Notes: a model not told the origin generated them from the sequence alone. DNA of 15,178 nucleotides from FW021-bin31 sp964558275 (GCA_964558275.1 CAZLDH010000067.1:1-15178), one strand, 5' to 3'. Shown: positions 8,132 through 15,178, numbered from the stretch's first letter. A program made the numbers and translations.

Positions 8132-9739
8132 ATGTCTTTAAATCCAAAAGAAAGTAATCAACAGCGTATAGGAAAACAAAATCACCTATCTCGTCTTCAT
8201 TTTTTGAGAAGTCTGGCTGTAGGAGGCGTCGGAGTTATGGCGCCTAAGGTTTTGTCGGCTAAAAGTCATGAATTTCAAAGTATAAAGGTTGTGAATAAAG
8301 CTCCTCAGGCAGGAGGTCGTCCTAATATAGTAATTATTTTTGATGATCAGTTGCGAAGAAATGCCTTAGGCGTTTTTGGTGGTGGATTTAATATTACAAC
8401 ACCAAATGCAGACCGACTATCGAGTGAAGGAACGAATTTTAGAAACAGCGTATCTACCTGTCCATTGTGCACGCCTTATCGTGGCATGCTGATGACCGGT
8501 CGTTATCCTACACATTCCGGGGTGCTCTTTAATTTTGTGGAAACCAGTCCTAAACAAAATCCTAATTGTCTGGCTAACGTTTTTGATGACGCAGGTTATG
8601 ATACGGGTTTTATCGGTAAATGGCATTTAGGAGCAGGTTTCAGAGTGGGAGACGGGCTTTATAAATTTCATCCGGAGGCAGAAAAAGAATATAAAAAGAC
8701 CCATCCGAATCATGATTTTATTCCCCCTGGTCCGGGACGTTTAGGTTACAAATTTTGGCAGGCTTATAATTTTGAAAATAAATATAAAGATTACTGGTAT
8801 TATGAGGATAAGCCAAAGAAAATATATTCTCATAAATATGAAACCGATACACAATTTGATCAGGCCATCGCTTTCATGGATAAGCGAAAAAATGCAGACC
8901 ATCCTTTTTTGCTTACTGTAGCACCTCATCCTCCGCATGTGCCATTTGATCAGTATCCTGACGGGTATTTGAAAAAAGTCGTCCCCGAGGATCAATTACG
9001 TTGGGAACCCAATGTACCAAAAGATAATCCGAGAAGTGCAGCCGGCATGAGAGGCTATTATGCCATGGTGAAAAATGTGGATGATAATCTGGGCAAATTG
9101 ATGAAGTACATGGATGAATCCGGGTTGTCAGAAAATACCATATTAATCTTTACAAGCGATCATGGAGATATGGCAGGTAGTCATGGACGAGTACAAAAAA
9201 TGGTTCCCTATAGAGAATCTATTAATATTCCCTTTATTATTCGATGGCCGGGAAAAATACCGAAAAGCCGGTTTATTGATGCGTTACACACCCCAATGGA
9301 TTATTTTCCCACGCTATGCGGATTAACCGGTATTGATGTTCCGGAGGAAGTAGATGGTTTAGATATGAGCGAAGTTGTTTTAGGGAATAAATTTTCTAAA
9401 AGAAAAGATGTGCTGCTGGCTAATTATTCTTCCAATTGGGATTTCCTCCAAACCGGAACCAACTGGCCGGAATGGAGAGGGGTCTTTACAGGAAGATATA
9501 CTTACGTAAAATGGCTGACCGGAGAAGAGGAACTTTATGACAATGCCCTTGATCCCTATCAGATGAATAATGTAGTGCATGAACAAGCATCTTTCTTAAC
9601 CTTACAAAATCTGAGGAACAGGTTACGCATATTACTCAAGCAGGCTCATGATGATTTCAGACCCGGGAATGAATATGGCGCATGGTTTAATGAAGACAGG
9701 ACTTTGAAAAAAACCGGACTTGGACCGGTACCTGAATGA
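8132..9739 (+). CDS. Exported formylglycine (S1-type) sulfatase, third of three, CTPYR signature
   Basis: Sulfate ester hydrolase of a different lineage from the two upstream. The FGly signature is CTPYR with Cys113 (codon 8468-8470), followed by GMLMTGRYPTHSG; Tyr116 takes the usual Ser place but the minimal CxPxR pattern holds. The metal site is of the DQ type: Asp72-Gln73 in IIFDDQLRR and Asp343-His344 in TSDHGDMAGSHG. The same DQ/DH set occurs in many bacterial sulfatases and in phosphonate/phosphodiester relatives. GKWHLG is at 162-167 and APHPPHVPF at 264-272 supplies histidines. A long polar lead (about 18 residues) precedes SRLHFLRSLAVGGVGVMAP, a signal resembling Tat but with only one Arg of the pair. 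At 535 residues it is full length. The start at 8132 follows an A/T-rich leader. The substrate is unknown; a phosphoester or phosphonate hydrolase cannot be fully excluded but the PUL context favours a sulfatase. Confidence 0.92.
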   Translation: MSLNPKESNQQRIGKQNHLSRLHFLRSLAVGGVGVMAPKVLSAKSHEFQSIKVVNKAPQAGGRPNIVIIFDDQLRRNALGVFGGGFNITTPNADRLSSEGTNFRNSVSTCPLCTPYRGMLMTGRYPTHSGVLFNFVETSPKQNPNCLANVFDDAGYDTGFIGKWHLGAGFRVGDGLYKFHPEAEKEYKKTHPNHDFIPPGPGRLGYKFWQAYNFENKYKDYWYYEDKPKKIYSHKYETDTQFDQAIAFMDKRKNADHPFLLTVAPHPPHVPFDQYPDGYLKKVVPEDQLRWEPNVPKDNPRSAAGMRGYYAMVKNVDDNLGKLMKYMDESGLSENTILIFTSDHGDMAGSHGRVQKMVPYRESINIPFIIRWPGKIPKSRFIDALHTPMDYFPTLCGLTGIDVPEEVDGLDMSEVVLGNKFSKRKDVLLANYSSNWDFLQTGTNWPEWRGVFTGRYTYVKWLTGEEELYDNALDPYQMNNVVHEQASFLTLQNLRNRLRILLKQAHDDFRPGNEYGAWFNEDRTLKKTGLGPVPE

Positions 9740-9815
9740 AAGGATTAAATTAAAAATTAAAAAGGATGAATTAAAAAGGACAAATTAAAAGGGATAAAAT
9801 TAAAAATTAAAAAAA
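9740..9815 (+). repeat. A-rich imperfect tandem/direct repeats between third sulfatase and first DUF2961 gene
   Basis: The 111-base gap 9740-9850 opens with purine-rich units of about 14-15 bases of the form AAAAGGA(n)AATTA, seen four times with variations. A 17-base word, AAATTAAAAATTAAAAA, occurs exactly twice, at 9747-9763 and 9797-9813. No gene or clear promoter was found. It could arise by replication slippage, act as an unstructured A-rich leader that aids ribosome loading on the next gene, or simply be low-complexity spacer. Confidence 0.6.
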
Positions 9816-9850
9816 TATTTCCTACTGAACGGAGTATCAAATATGGAATT

Positions 9851-11014
9851 ATGATAAAAAGCAAGCATCTATTAAAATTAAGTTTATTGTTTGTGTTCCT
9901 CTTTATCTTTCATCAGATTCGGGCACAAAACTTATATACCATGCCATCGGGAGTTCAAACGCGCTGGACAAACTCTGAAAATCAGGAAGGAATGAAAGGG
10001 GCAGGCGCTAAAGAAAACCAAGGCGCCAAAGGACATGCTTTTGACGATATTAAAGCACAAGATTCACTTGAATTACTGCATGTAAAAGGAGCAGGAATAG
10101 TACAACATATCAGGCTTACGGTAGATGAGCGCTCTCCTGAAATGTTGTCTGCTTTAAAGATTAAAATGTATTGGGATGGGGCTGCAACACCAGCTGTCTC
10201 CGCGCCTCTTGGTGATTTTTTTGGGATAGCTTTCGGCAAAACAACAGCCTTTGAAAATGAATTATTCTCAAGTCCTGAAGGACGTTCTTTCAATTGCTAT
10301 ATTCCTATGCCTTTTAAAAACGGCGCACGCATTGTTATTTATAATACTGCAGATAAAGACCTTCATCATATTTTCTATACAGTAAATTTTGAAAAATGGG
10401 ATCATGCACCTGATAGCTTGTTATATTTTCATGCCTATTGGCATAAGGAGCAACCAATGGTGGGAAGTGATTTTAAGATTCTTCCTGAAATAAAAGGCAG
10501 CGGTCGCTTTTTAGGTGCTAATATTGGTGTGCATTCAGATTCTGTTTATAATAATCTTTGGTGGGGAGAAGGAGAAGTGAAAATATATCTGGATGGTGAT
10601 CAGAAATATCCTACACTGGTAAGTACCGGGCTGGAAGATTATATTGGGACTGCCTGGGGGATGGGAAAGTTTATCAATCGTTATCAGGGATGTTTGATCG
10701 CGGATAAAGAAAATAAAGAATGGGCTTTTTATCGCTATCATATTCCGGATCCGGTGTATTTTTATAAAAATATAGAAGTTTCCGTCCAGCAAATTGGTGG
10801 TGGTCCACTGAAAGAAGTTAGGAAAGCTGCTCATCAGGGTGCGTCTTTGATTCCTATCAGTGTAGATCAACAAAATCAATTTATCAAACTATTGGAATTG
10901 GAAAATAAACCGAAATTACTGGATGAGAATTTTCCGAAAGGCTGGACTAATTTTTATCGAAGTGATGTATGGTGTGCAACAGCTTATTTTTATTTGGATA
11001 GACCGGTATCCTAA
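9851..11014 (+). CDS. DUF2961 / GH172-type glycoside hydrolase, secreted, single-copy form
   Basis: Belongs to the DUF2961 family, classified as GH172; characterised members act on alpha-D-fructofuranosides (difructose dianhydride I) and D-arabinofuranosides. A Sec signal peptide (hydrophobic core 7-20) has likely cleavage IRA|QN after residue 25. Family marks in order: GAKGHAFDDI (58-67); VKGAGIVQHIRLTV (78-91); KMYWDG (105-110); PLGDFFG (119-125); RSFNCYIPMPFKNGARIVI (145-163); YFHAYW (192-197); GRFLGANIGV (218-227); WWGEGE (237-242); and STGLEDYIGTAWG (258-270). Glu240 and Glu262 lie 22 residues apart at the places where, from memory of the structural work on the family, the catalytic pair lies. 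The fold is a double jelly roll. At 387 residues it is a normal single-module member. It starts 111 bases after the third sulfatase and ends 14 bases before a second family member. The exact substrate is unknown; it may well work on a desulfated furanoside. Confidence 0.9.
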   Translation: MIKSKHLLKLSLLFVFLFIFHQIRAQNLYTMPSGVQTRWTNSENQEGMKGAGAKENQGAKGHAFDDIKAQDSLELLHVKGAGIVQHIRLTVDERSPEMLSALKIKMYWDGAATPAVSAPLGDFFGIAFGKTTAFENELFSSPEGRSFNCYIPMPFKNGARIVIYNTADKDLHHIFYTVNFEKWDHAPDSLLYFHAYWHKEQPMVGSDFKILPEIKGSGRFLGANIGVHSDSVYNNLWWGEGEVKIYLDGDQKYPTLVSTGLEDYIGTAWGMGKFINRYQGCLIADKENKEWAFYRYHIPDPVYFYKNIEVSVQQIGGGPLKEVRKAAHQGASLIPISVDQQNQFIKLLELENKPKLLDENFPKGWTNFYRSDVWCATAYFYLDRPVS

Positions 11015-11028
11015 AATATTAAAGGCCA

Positions 11029-12717
11029 ATGACAGACATTAAAAAGATAAGTATGGTATGTATGTTAACGGTATTAATTTTTGTTCTCATTGGTACAGTT
11101 TGTTCAACCAGTAGTCAGAGTGTACAAAACAGACTTATAAATTTGGAATCATTGCTAAAAGATATGCGGAATGTTTCAGATTTGCCTGATCTGTTGGAGG
11201 CTAAAACAGCGTTGTCAAGTACATGGGATAGAACCGGGGGTAATAATGACGGAGATGATTTTAAAAGGATTGACGGACAGCGTAATGTTCTATTGGATAT
11301 TGACGGACCGGGAGTCGTGCATCGTATTTTTACCGGCAGACTGTTTGTCCGTAATAACAAAAACATTGACATGAACCGTACGCATCTACAAGTATTTATT
11401 GATCATCAATCTGAACCCGTCATAGACGCTCCGGTCAGGGAGTTTTTTAGTAATAATTCGTTTACTTCGTATCCATTCGTTTTCGATCATGACCGTACTT
11501 ATCCAGGTTTTTTGTTGCCTATTCCCTTCAAAGAACATATTAAAGTACAGCTATGGAGTGAAGATGAAATCCCGAAATTTAAAAATTGGGGAAACTTTTG
11601 GCAGGTGACTTATACCACCTATGATTCGACGGTGGTTGCGGTTGAAACTTTTGATCTGCCTCTCTCTCCTCAGGAAGTGCAACAAATGAAAAAAACGGGA
11701 TCGTATTGGATTAATATAGAAAAGCACGGCCCCCCGGAGTTGGGAAAATGGAAAGAGGAAGTCAACATAAATTTTACGAATAAACGAGAAGGCGAGTACC
11801 TTTTAAAGGGACCGGGAGTCATCAATGCATTAAGGGTAAACGTATCTCCTAATACACCGGAAGCTCTGAAAAACATTCGCTTTCGCATCTACTGGGATGG
11901 GATGCCATTTCCGAGTGTTGATGCACCGTTGGGATATTTTTTTGGTAATGCGGATTACGCTTCAAAACAAACATATCATTCAATTTTGTTGGGAGTTGAC
12001 AGTATAGGTGGATATAGCCGTTTCCCTATGCCCTTTTCTGAATCAGCCAGAATAACATTTTCCATTTCGGATAGCAGCACTGTAGAAAGTGTTCATTTAA
12101 AGCTGAATTTTACTAAAGATGAGATAGATGAAGACTGGGGTTATTTTCATGCCACCTGGACTGAAGAATGGGCAACCGCGCTTGGTAAGCAAGAGGGTGC
12201 TTTCCCTGGCGAACTGAACATTCCCGGTATGCCCAAATATGGTGAGCACAATATCCCGGTTCACGTGGCAATGGAAAGAAAAGGATCTAAAGGCAAATAT
12301 GTCGGCATGTTATTACATGTAGCCTGGCCCGGCAAAAGATGGTGGGGAGAAGGAGACGTTTTGATATGGTCGGATGAAAATGGCTGGCCTCCGAGCTATC
12401 ATGGCACGGGAACCGAAGAATACTTTAATTCGGGTTGGGGCGACTTTGACCGCAAAGCAATTTCGGGCTATATTAAAAAACGTCCGGGAAATGTGATGGT
12501 TTACAGCTTTCATTTAAATGATGCTTTCAACTTTGATCATCATTTTAAAATTGGACTTGAGCGCTGGAACTTGCGTCCCGCTGATAATCAGCTAAAATGT
12601 ATATGGGGTTCCACTTCTTTCTGGTATGCCGAATCTCCCTTCCCCGCAGAATCGAAACAATCGTTATTGACACCTCGCCTGGAGATAAGTACGCAGTCTG
12701 AAGTAGAATGGAAATAA
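11029..12717 (+). CDS. DUF2961 / GH172-type protein with an extra N-terminal jelly-roll-like copy
   Basis: Second DUF2961/GH172 member, 14 bases after the first, so probably translated together. At 562 residues it is about 175 longer than its neighbour. Module A (about 64-200) has STWDRTGGNND, DIDGPGVVHRIF, a degenerate FIDHQSEPVIDAPVREFFS and FLLPIPF. Module B (about 247-380) repeats the same order: LLKGPGVIN, RIYWDG (286-291), PLGYFFG (300-306), RFPMPF (331-336) and YFHATW (372-377). The C-terminal part (410-540) has KGKYVG, WWGEGD (438-443) and HGTGTEEYF (458-466), with Glu441 and Glu463 as likely catalytic pair at the same 22-residue spacing as the neighbour. The N-terminus has a hydrophobic segment (7-24) ending in GTVC25; the box is poor, so Sec signal peptide or lipoprotein both remain possible. 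A helical, polar stretch (32-60) follows. Activity is expected but specificity probably differs from the single-copy neighbour. Confidence 0.87.
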   Translation: MTDIKKISMVCMLTVLIFVLIGTVCSTSSQSVQNRLINLESLLKDMRNVSDLPDLLEAKTALSSTWDRTGGNNDGDDFKRIDGQRNVLLDIDGPGVVHRIFTGRLFVRNNKNIDMNRTHLQVFIDHQSEPVIDAPVREFFSNNSFTSYPFVFDHDRTYPGFLLPIPFKEHIKVQLWSEDEIPKFKNWGNFWQVTYTTYDSTVVAVETFDLPLSPQEVQQMKKTGSYWINIEKHGPPELGKWKEEVNINFTNKREGEYLLKGPGVINALRVNVSPNTPEALKNIRFRIYWDGMPFPSVDAPLGYFFGNADYASKQTYHSILLGVDSIGGYSRFPMPFSESARITFSISDSSTVESVHLKLNFTKDEIDEDWGYFHATWTEEWATALGKQEGAFPGELNIPGMPKYGEHNIPVHVAMERKGSKGKYVGMLLHVAWPGKRWWGEGDVLIWSDENGWPPSYHGTGTEEYFNSGWGDFDRKAISGYIKKRPGNVMVYSFHLNDAFNFDHHFKIGLERWNLRPADNQLKCIWGSTSFWYAESPFPAESKQSLLTPRLEISTQSEVEWK

Positions 12718-12740
12718 CATAGAAAAGATTAATTATAAAA

Positions 12741-12766
12741 CCTGCCTTCGCTAAATCTTCGGCAGG
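12741..12766 (+). repeat. GC-rich hairpin CCTGCC...GGCAGG before the GH3 gene
   Basis: CCTGCC at 12741-12746 and GGCAGG at 12761-12766 are exact reverse complements with a 14-base loop (TTCGCTAAATCTTC). They form a GC-rich island in a 67-base A/T-rich gap between the second DUF2961 gene and the GH3 gene. No T-run follows, so a strong intrinsic terminator is unlikely; partial attenuation, RNA processing, or a copy of a dispersed palindromic repeat are options. I recall similar CCTGCCTTCG...CTTCGGCAGG words between genes in Bacteroidota genomes, but could not check this. Confidence 0.5.
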
Positions 12767-12784
12767 CAATATAACCATTAAGCA

Positions 12785-15034
12785 ATGAAACAATATAACC
12801 ATATAATACTAAGCATAATTTTTCTTAGTTCGTTTTATACTGTCCATGCGCAACAGGTATCGGTAGATGATAATCAGACTATTCTGCATCATAAGGTCGA
12901 TTCTATTCTTGCTTTAATGACTGTGGAGGAAAAAGCCGGTCAGTTGAGTAATTATGGTTCAGGAAAGGATAATTTAGATTCTCTGATTAGTAAAGGACTT
13001 GTAGGTGCTGTAGGAGGAATGATTCCCTGGAAGGATAATGTTAGTCAGTATTTGACAAATTTACAGCAAAAAGCTTTGGATGCTCGTCTGGGCATTCCTT
13101 TGTTATTTACCGGAGATGTTATTCATGGATATCGAACTACTTTTCCTGTTAATATTGCCACAGCTTGCAGTTGGGATACTGCATTAATCCGAAGAATGGA
13201 TAGTGTTGCAGCCTTTGAAGCCACATCCGCCGGTATGAATTGTTCCTTTGCTCCCATGGTAGATATCTCAAGAGATCCCCGCTGGGGAAGGGTAGTTGAA
13301 GGCGCCGGAGAAGATCCCTTTTTAGCATCTGCTATTGCAGCCGCTGAAGTAAAAGGATTGCAGGGTAGTGATCTTTCTGATCCTCGGACGATGGCGGCTA
13401 CTGCCAAGCATTTTGCGGGATATGGTGCGGTTGAAGCCGGACGGGATTATAATACGGTAGATATGTCTTGGCGGAGGTTTCATGAACTCTATTTACCTCC
13501 TTTTAAAGCTGCTATTGATGCCGGATTAGCTGTGATTATGCCGGCTTTTATTTCTTTGAACGGGATTCCGGCTTCTGGAAATAAATATTTATTAGAAAAT
13601 ATTTTAAGAGAAGAATGTGATTTTCGGGGATTGGTTATATCGGATTATGACGCCATCCCCGAAATGCTCAACCATCGAGTGGCAGGAACTACTGCCGTAG
13701 CTGCACAACAGGCAATGCATTCGGGAATAAATATGGATTTACACAGTGGTGTATATTTTAAGGAATTGCCAAAGTTGGTGAAGGCCGGGAAGGTGAGTGA
13801 AGCTAAACTGAATACGGCTGTTAGGAAAGTACTCATGTTAAAATTTAAATTAGGATTGTTTAAACATCCTTTGAAGTATGGAAATAGATCAGAGAATTAT
13901 CAAAAAGAACTTTTGAAAAAACATCGCCCTTTAGCTCAAAAGATGGCAGAAGAATCTATCGTATTGTTGAAAAATGATACGGTGTCGTCAGAGAAAAAGT
14001 CACTTTTACCATTATCAAAAAATATAAAGAATTTGGCAGTGATTGGCCCATTGGCCAAAGATCAAAAAGCAATACTGGGTCCCGTACATGCCCTTGGAAA
14101 AGAAAAGGAAAGCATTAGTATTTGGCAGGGCATAAAGGAAGCAGTTTCTTCTGAAACAAATTTATTGTTTGCAAAAGGAACAGATATTAAAAGTGAATCT
14201 ACAGCAGGTTTTCAAGAAGCGGTAAATGTAGCAAAGCAAGCAGATATTGTCATCATGGTGATGGGAGAAAGTGCCGGAATGAGTGGCGAGGGTGACAGTC
14301 GTTCCATGTTGGGCCTGCCTGGAAATCAGCTTGACTTAGTGAAAGCCATAGAGAAAACAGCTAAGCCGGTTATTGTGTTATTGGTGAATGGTCGTCCGCT
14401 GACCATTCCTTGGTTGGATAAGCATATCCCTGGTATCATAGAAACTTGGGAATTAGGAACAGAAACCGGTCATGCAGTAGCCAATGTATTATTTGGAGAT
14501 TATAATCCTTCAGGGAAGTTGGTCATGACTTTCCCGAGAAATACAGGACAAATTCCTATTTACTACAATCATCTGAATACCGGTCGCCCTAAAATCAAAG
14601 GAAACAAATATACTTCTCGTTATACGGATATTCCGAATACGCCTTTGTATCCTTTTGGATATGGATTGAGTTATACTCATTTCTCTTATTCCCTTCCGGA
14701 GGTGAGTACCGATTCCCTGAGATGGAACGACTCTCTGCATATTTCAGTCAGGGTAACGAATGAGGGTGCCGTAAAAGGTACAGAGATTGTTCAGTTGTAT
14801 GTCAGTGATTTGATAGCCAGTATTAGTCCTCCAGTGAAGGAATTAAAGGGCTTTAAAAGAGTGATATTAGAACCTGGAGAAACGAAGAAGTTAACTTTTT
14901 TCCTGACAAGAAAAAATTTGGCTTTTTATAATAAAAAGATGGAATTTACTGCCGAACCAGGTGCGTTTGAAGTGTATGTGGGCGGAAGTTCAAATACTGA
15001 AAATAAAACAGATTTTTGGTTGATGAGTAAATAA
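12785..15034 (+). CDS. bglX: GH3 family exo-glycosidase, BglX-like periplasmic beta-glucosidase
   Basis: Retaining exo-glycosidase that removes terminal sugars (typically beta-glucose, sometimes xylose or others) from oligosaccharides in the periplasm. A Sec signal peptide (core 7-20) has likely cleavage VHA|QQ after residue 22. The N-terminal TIM barrel (about 30-360) has LMTVEEKAGQL (44-54), DVIHGYRTTFPVN (111-123), APMVDISRDPRWGR (156-169), EGAGEDP (172-178), AATAKHFAGYG (204-214) and the nucleophile Asp287 in VISDYDAI. The second, alpha/beta sandwich domain (about 385-610) has EESIVLLKND and the likely acid/base Glu502 in GMSGEGDSR, followed by LGLPGNQLDLV. A fibronectin-III-like domain closes the protein (about 645-745; GTEIVQLYVSD, PVKELKGF, LEPGETKKL). 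At 749 residues it matches BglX-type length and domain order. The symbol is by family resemblance only; in this cluster the enzyme more likely serves the local glycan than cellobiose. Confidence 0.95.
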   Translation: MKQYNHIILSIIFLSSFYTVHAQQVSVDDNQTILHHKVDSILALMTVEEKAGQLSNYGSGKDNLDSLISKGLVGAVGGMIPWKDNVSQYLTNLQQKALDARLGIPLLFTGDVIHGYRTTFPVNIATACSWDTALIRRMDSVAAFEATSAGMNCSFAPMVDISRDPRWGRVVEGAGEDPFLASAIAAAEVKGLQGSDLSDPRTMAATAKHFAGYGAVEAGRDYNTVDMSWRRFHELYLPPFKAAIDAGLAVIMPAFISLNGIPASGNKYLLENILREECDFRGLVISDYDAIPEMLNHRVAGTTAVAAQQAMHSGINMDLHSGVYFKELPKLVKAGKVSEAKLNTAVRKVLMLKFKLGLFKHPLKYGNRSENYQKELLKKHRPLAQKMAEESIVLLKNDTVSSEKKSLLPLSKNIKNLAVIGPLAKDQKAILGPVHALGKEKESISIWQGIKEAVSSETNLLFAKGTDIKSESTAGFQEAVNVAKQADIVIMVMGESAGMSGEGDSRSMLGLPGNQLDLVKAIEKTAKPVIVLLVNGRPLTIPWLDKHIPGIIETWELGTETGHAVANVLFGDYNPSGKLVMTFPRNTGQIPIYYNHLNTGRPKIKGNKYTSRYTDIPNTPLYPFGYGLSYTHFSYSLPEVSTDSLRWNDSLHISVRVTNEGAVKGTEIVQLYVSDLIASISPPVKELKGFKRVILEPGETKKLTFFLTRKNLAFYNKKMEFTAEPGAFEVYVGGSSNTENKTDFWLMSK

Positions 15035-15178
15035 ATGGAATAAGTTCTTTGACATGGTGGGATGAAAAGGATAGAGAAAATAACTCTTGTTATATCTTTA
15101 GGGTAATCCTATTCTTAATTTATGGAACGCAGCATACGCAGATTGAGTAGTTAATCGCTGGTATTGTGAAATTGTCAT
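15035..15178. other. Window-end region without a supported gene
   Basis: The last 144 bases hold no gene I can support. An ATG at 15062 opens a 14-codon frame (MKRIEKITLVISLG, stop at 15104-15106) that looks like the start of a signal peptide, and the +2-shifted frame beginning at 15103 continues in hydrophobic fashion (VILFLIYGTQHTQIE) to a stop at 15148-15150. This could be a frame-broken remnant of a further gene or chance. No clear terminator hairpin follows the GH3 stop; the only inverted repeat is a 5-bp ATAAC/GTTAT pair at 15080-15093. Confidence 0.4.

Noticed and set aside
9843..9854. Three-codon upstream frame (ATG GAA TTA TGA) overlapping the DUF2961 start
   Set aside because: It would end by overlapping the start codon at 9851, as in translational coupling, but a frame this short arises easily by chance and there is no supporting signal.
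10535..10879. Open frame of 114 codons on the minus strand inside the first DUF2961 gene
   Set aside because: It covers the conserved WWGE and GLED region of the real gene; its composition is that of a shadow frame.
11029..11106. Second DUF2961 protein as a definite lipoprotein (GTVC at residues 22-25)
   Set aside because: Val at -1 and Thr-Gly before it fit the lipobox consensus poorly; left open as Sec signal or lipoprotein.
15048..15100. TTTG at 15048-15051 and TATCTTTA at 15093-15100 as a Bacteroidota promoter (-33 TTTG, -7 TAnnTTTG)
   Set aside because: The spacing is about 41 bases, roughly twice the needed 19-21, so the pair does not form a promoter.
1..15178. CRISPR array, transposase, tRNA or rRNA genes
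   Set aside because: No regularly spaced repeats, transposase motifs, cloverleaf sequences or rRNA-like stretches were seen; gaps are at most 144 bases.

Overview
The window is a single-strand gene cluster from a member of the Bacteroidota. The evidence is a SusC-type TonB-dependent transporter directly followed by a SusD-type surface lipoprotein, Sec signal peptides that cleave before Gln, A/T-rich gaps without strong Shine-Dalgarno sequences, and moderate-to-low GC. The genus cannot be told from the sequence. The layout is that of a polysaccharide utilization locus (PUL).

Layout, all on the + strand: (1) 1-3243, SusC-like transporter with an STN domain, its 5' end cut off by the window edge; (2) 3263-4780, SusD-like lipoprotein; (3) 4862-6466, 6488-8002 and 8132-9739, three different formylglycine (S1-type) sulfatases; (4) 9851-11014 and 11029-12717, two DUF2961 proteins, the family now counted as glycoside hydrolase GH172, the second with an extra N-terminal jelly-roll-like copy; (5) 12785-15034, a BglX-like GH3 exo-glycosidase. 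Gaps run from 14 to 129 bases, and no gap or end region without a gene exceeds 144 bases. No tRNA, rRNA, CRISPR array, insertion sequence or regulator gene was seen. The genes probably form one transcription unit, with weak hairpins in three gaps that may tune expression of the distal genes.

Working model (inference): SusCD captures and imports a sulfated glycan fragment. The three exported sulfatases remove different sulfate esters, the two GH172-type enzymes cleave furanosidic linkages (characterised family members act on alpha-D-fructofuranosides and D-arabinofuranosides), and the GH3 enzyme releases terminal sugars. The most interesting point is this pairing of two DUF2961/GH172 proteins with three sulfatases, which suggests a sulfated, furanose-containing target glycan. 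Further points are the altered metal-site motif in the first sulfatase (Glu-Gly where its neighbours have Asp-Asp or Asp-Gln) and the extra module in the second DUF2961 protein. No endo-acting glycanase is visible, so the locus may extend beyond the window on one or both sides.
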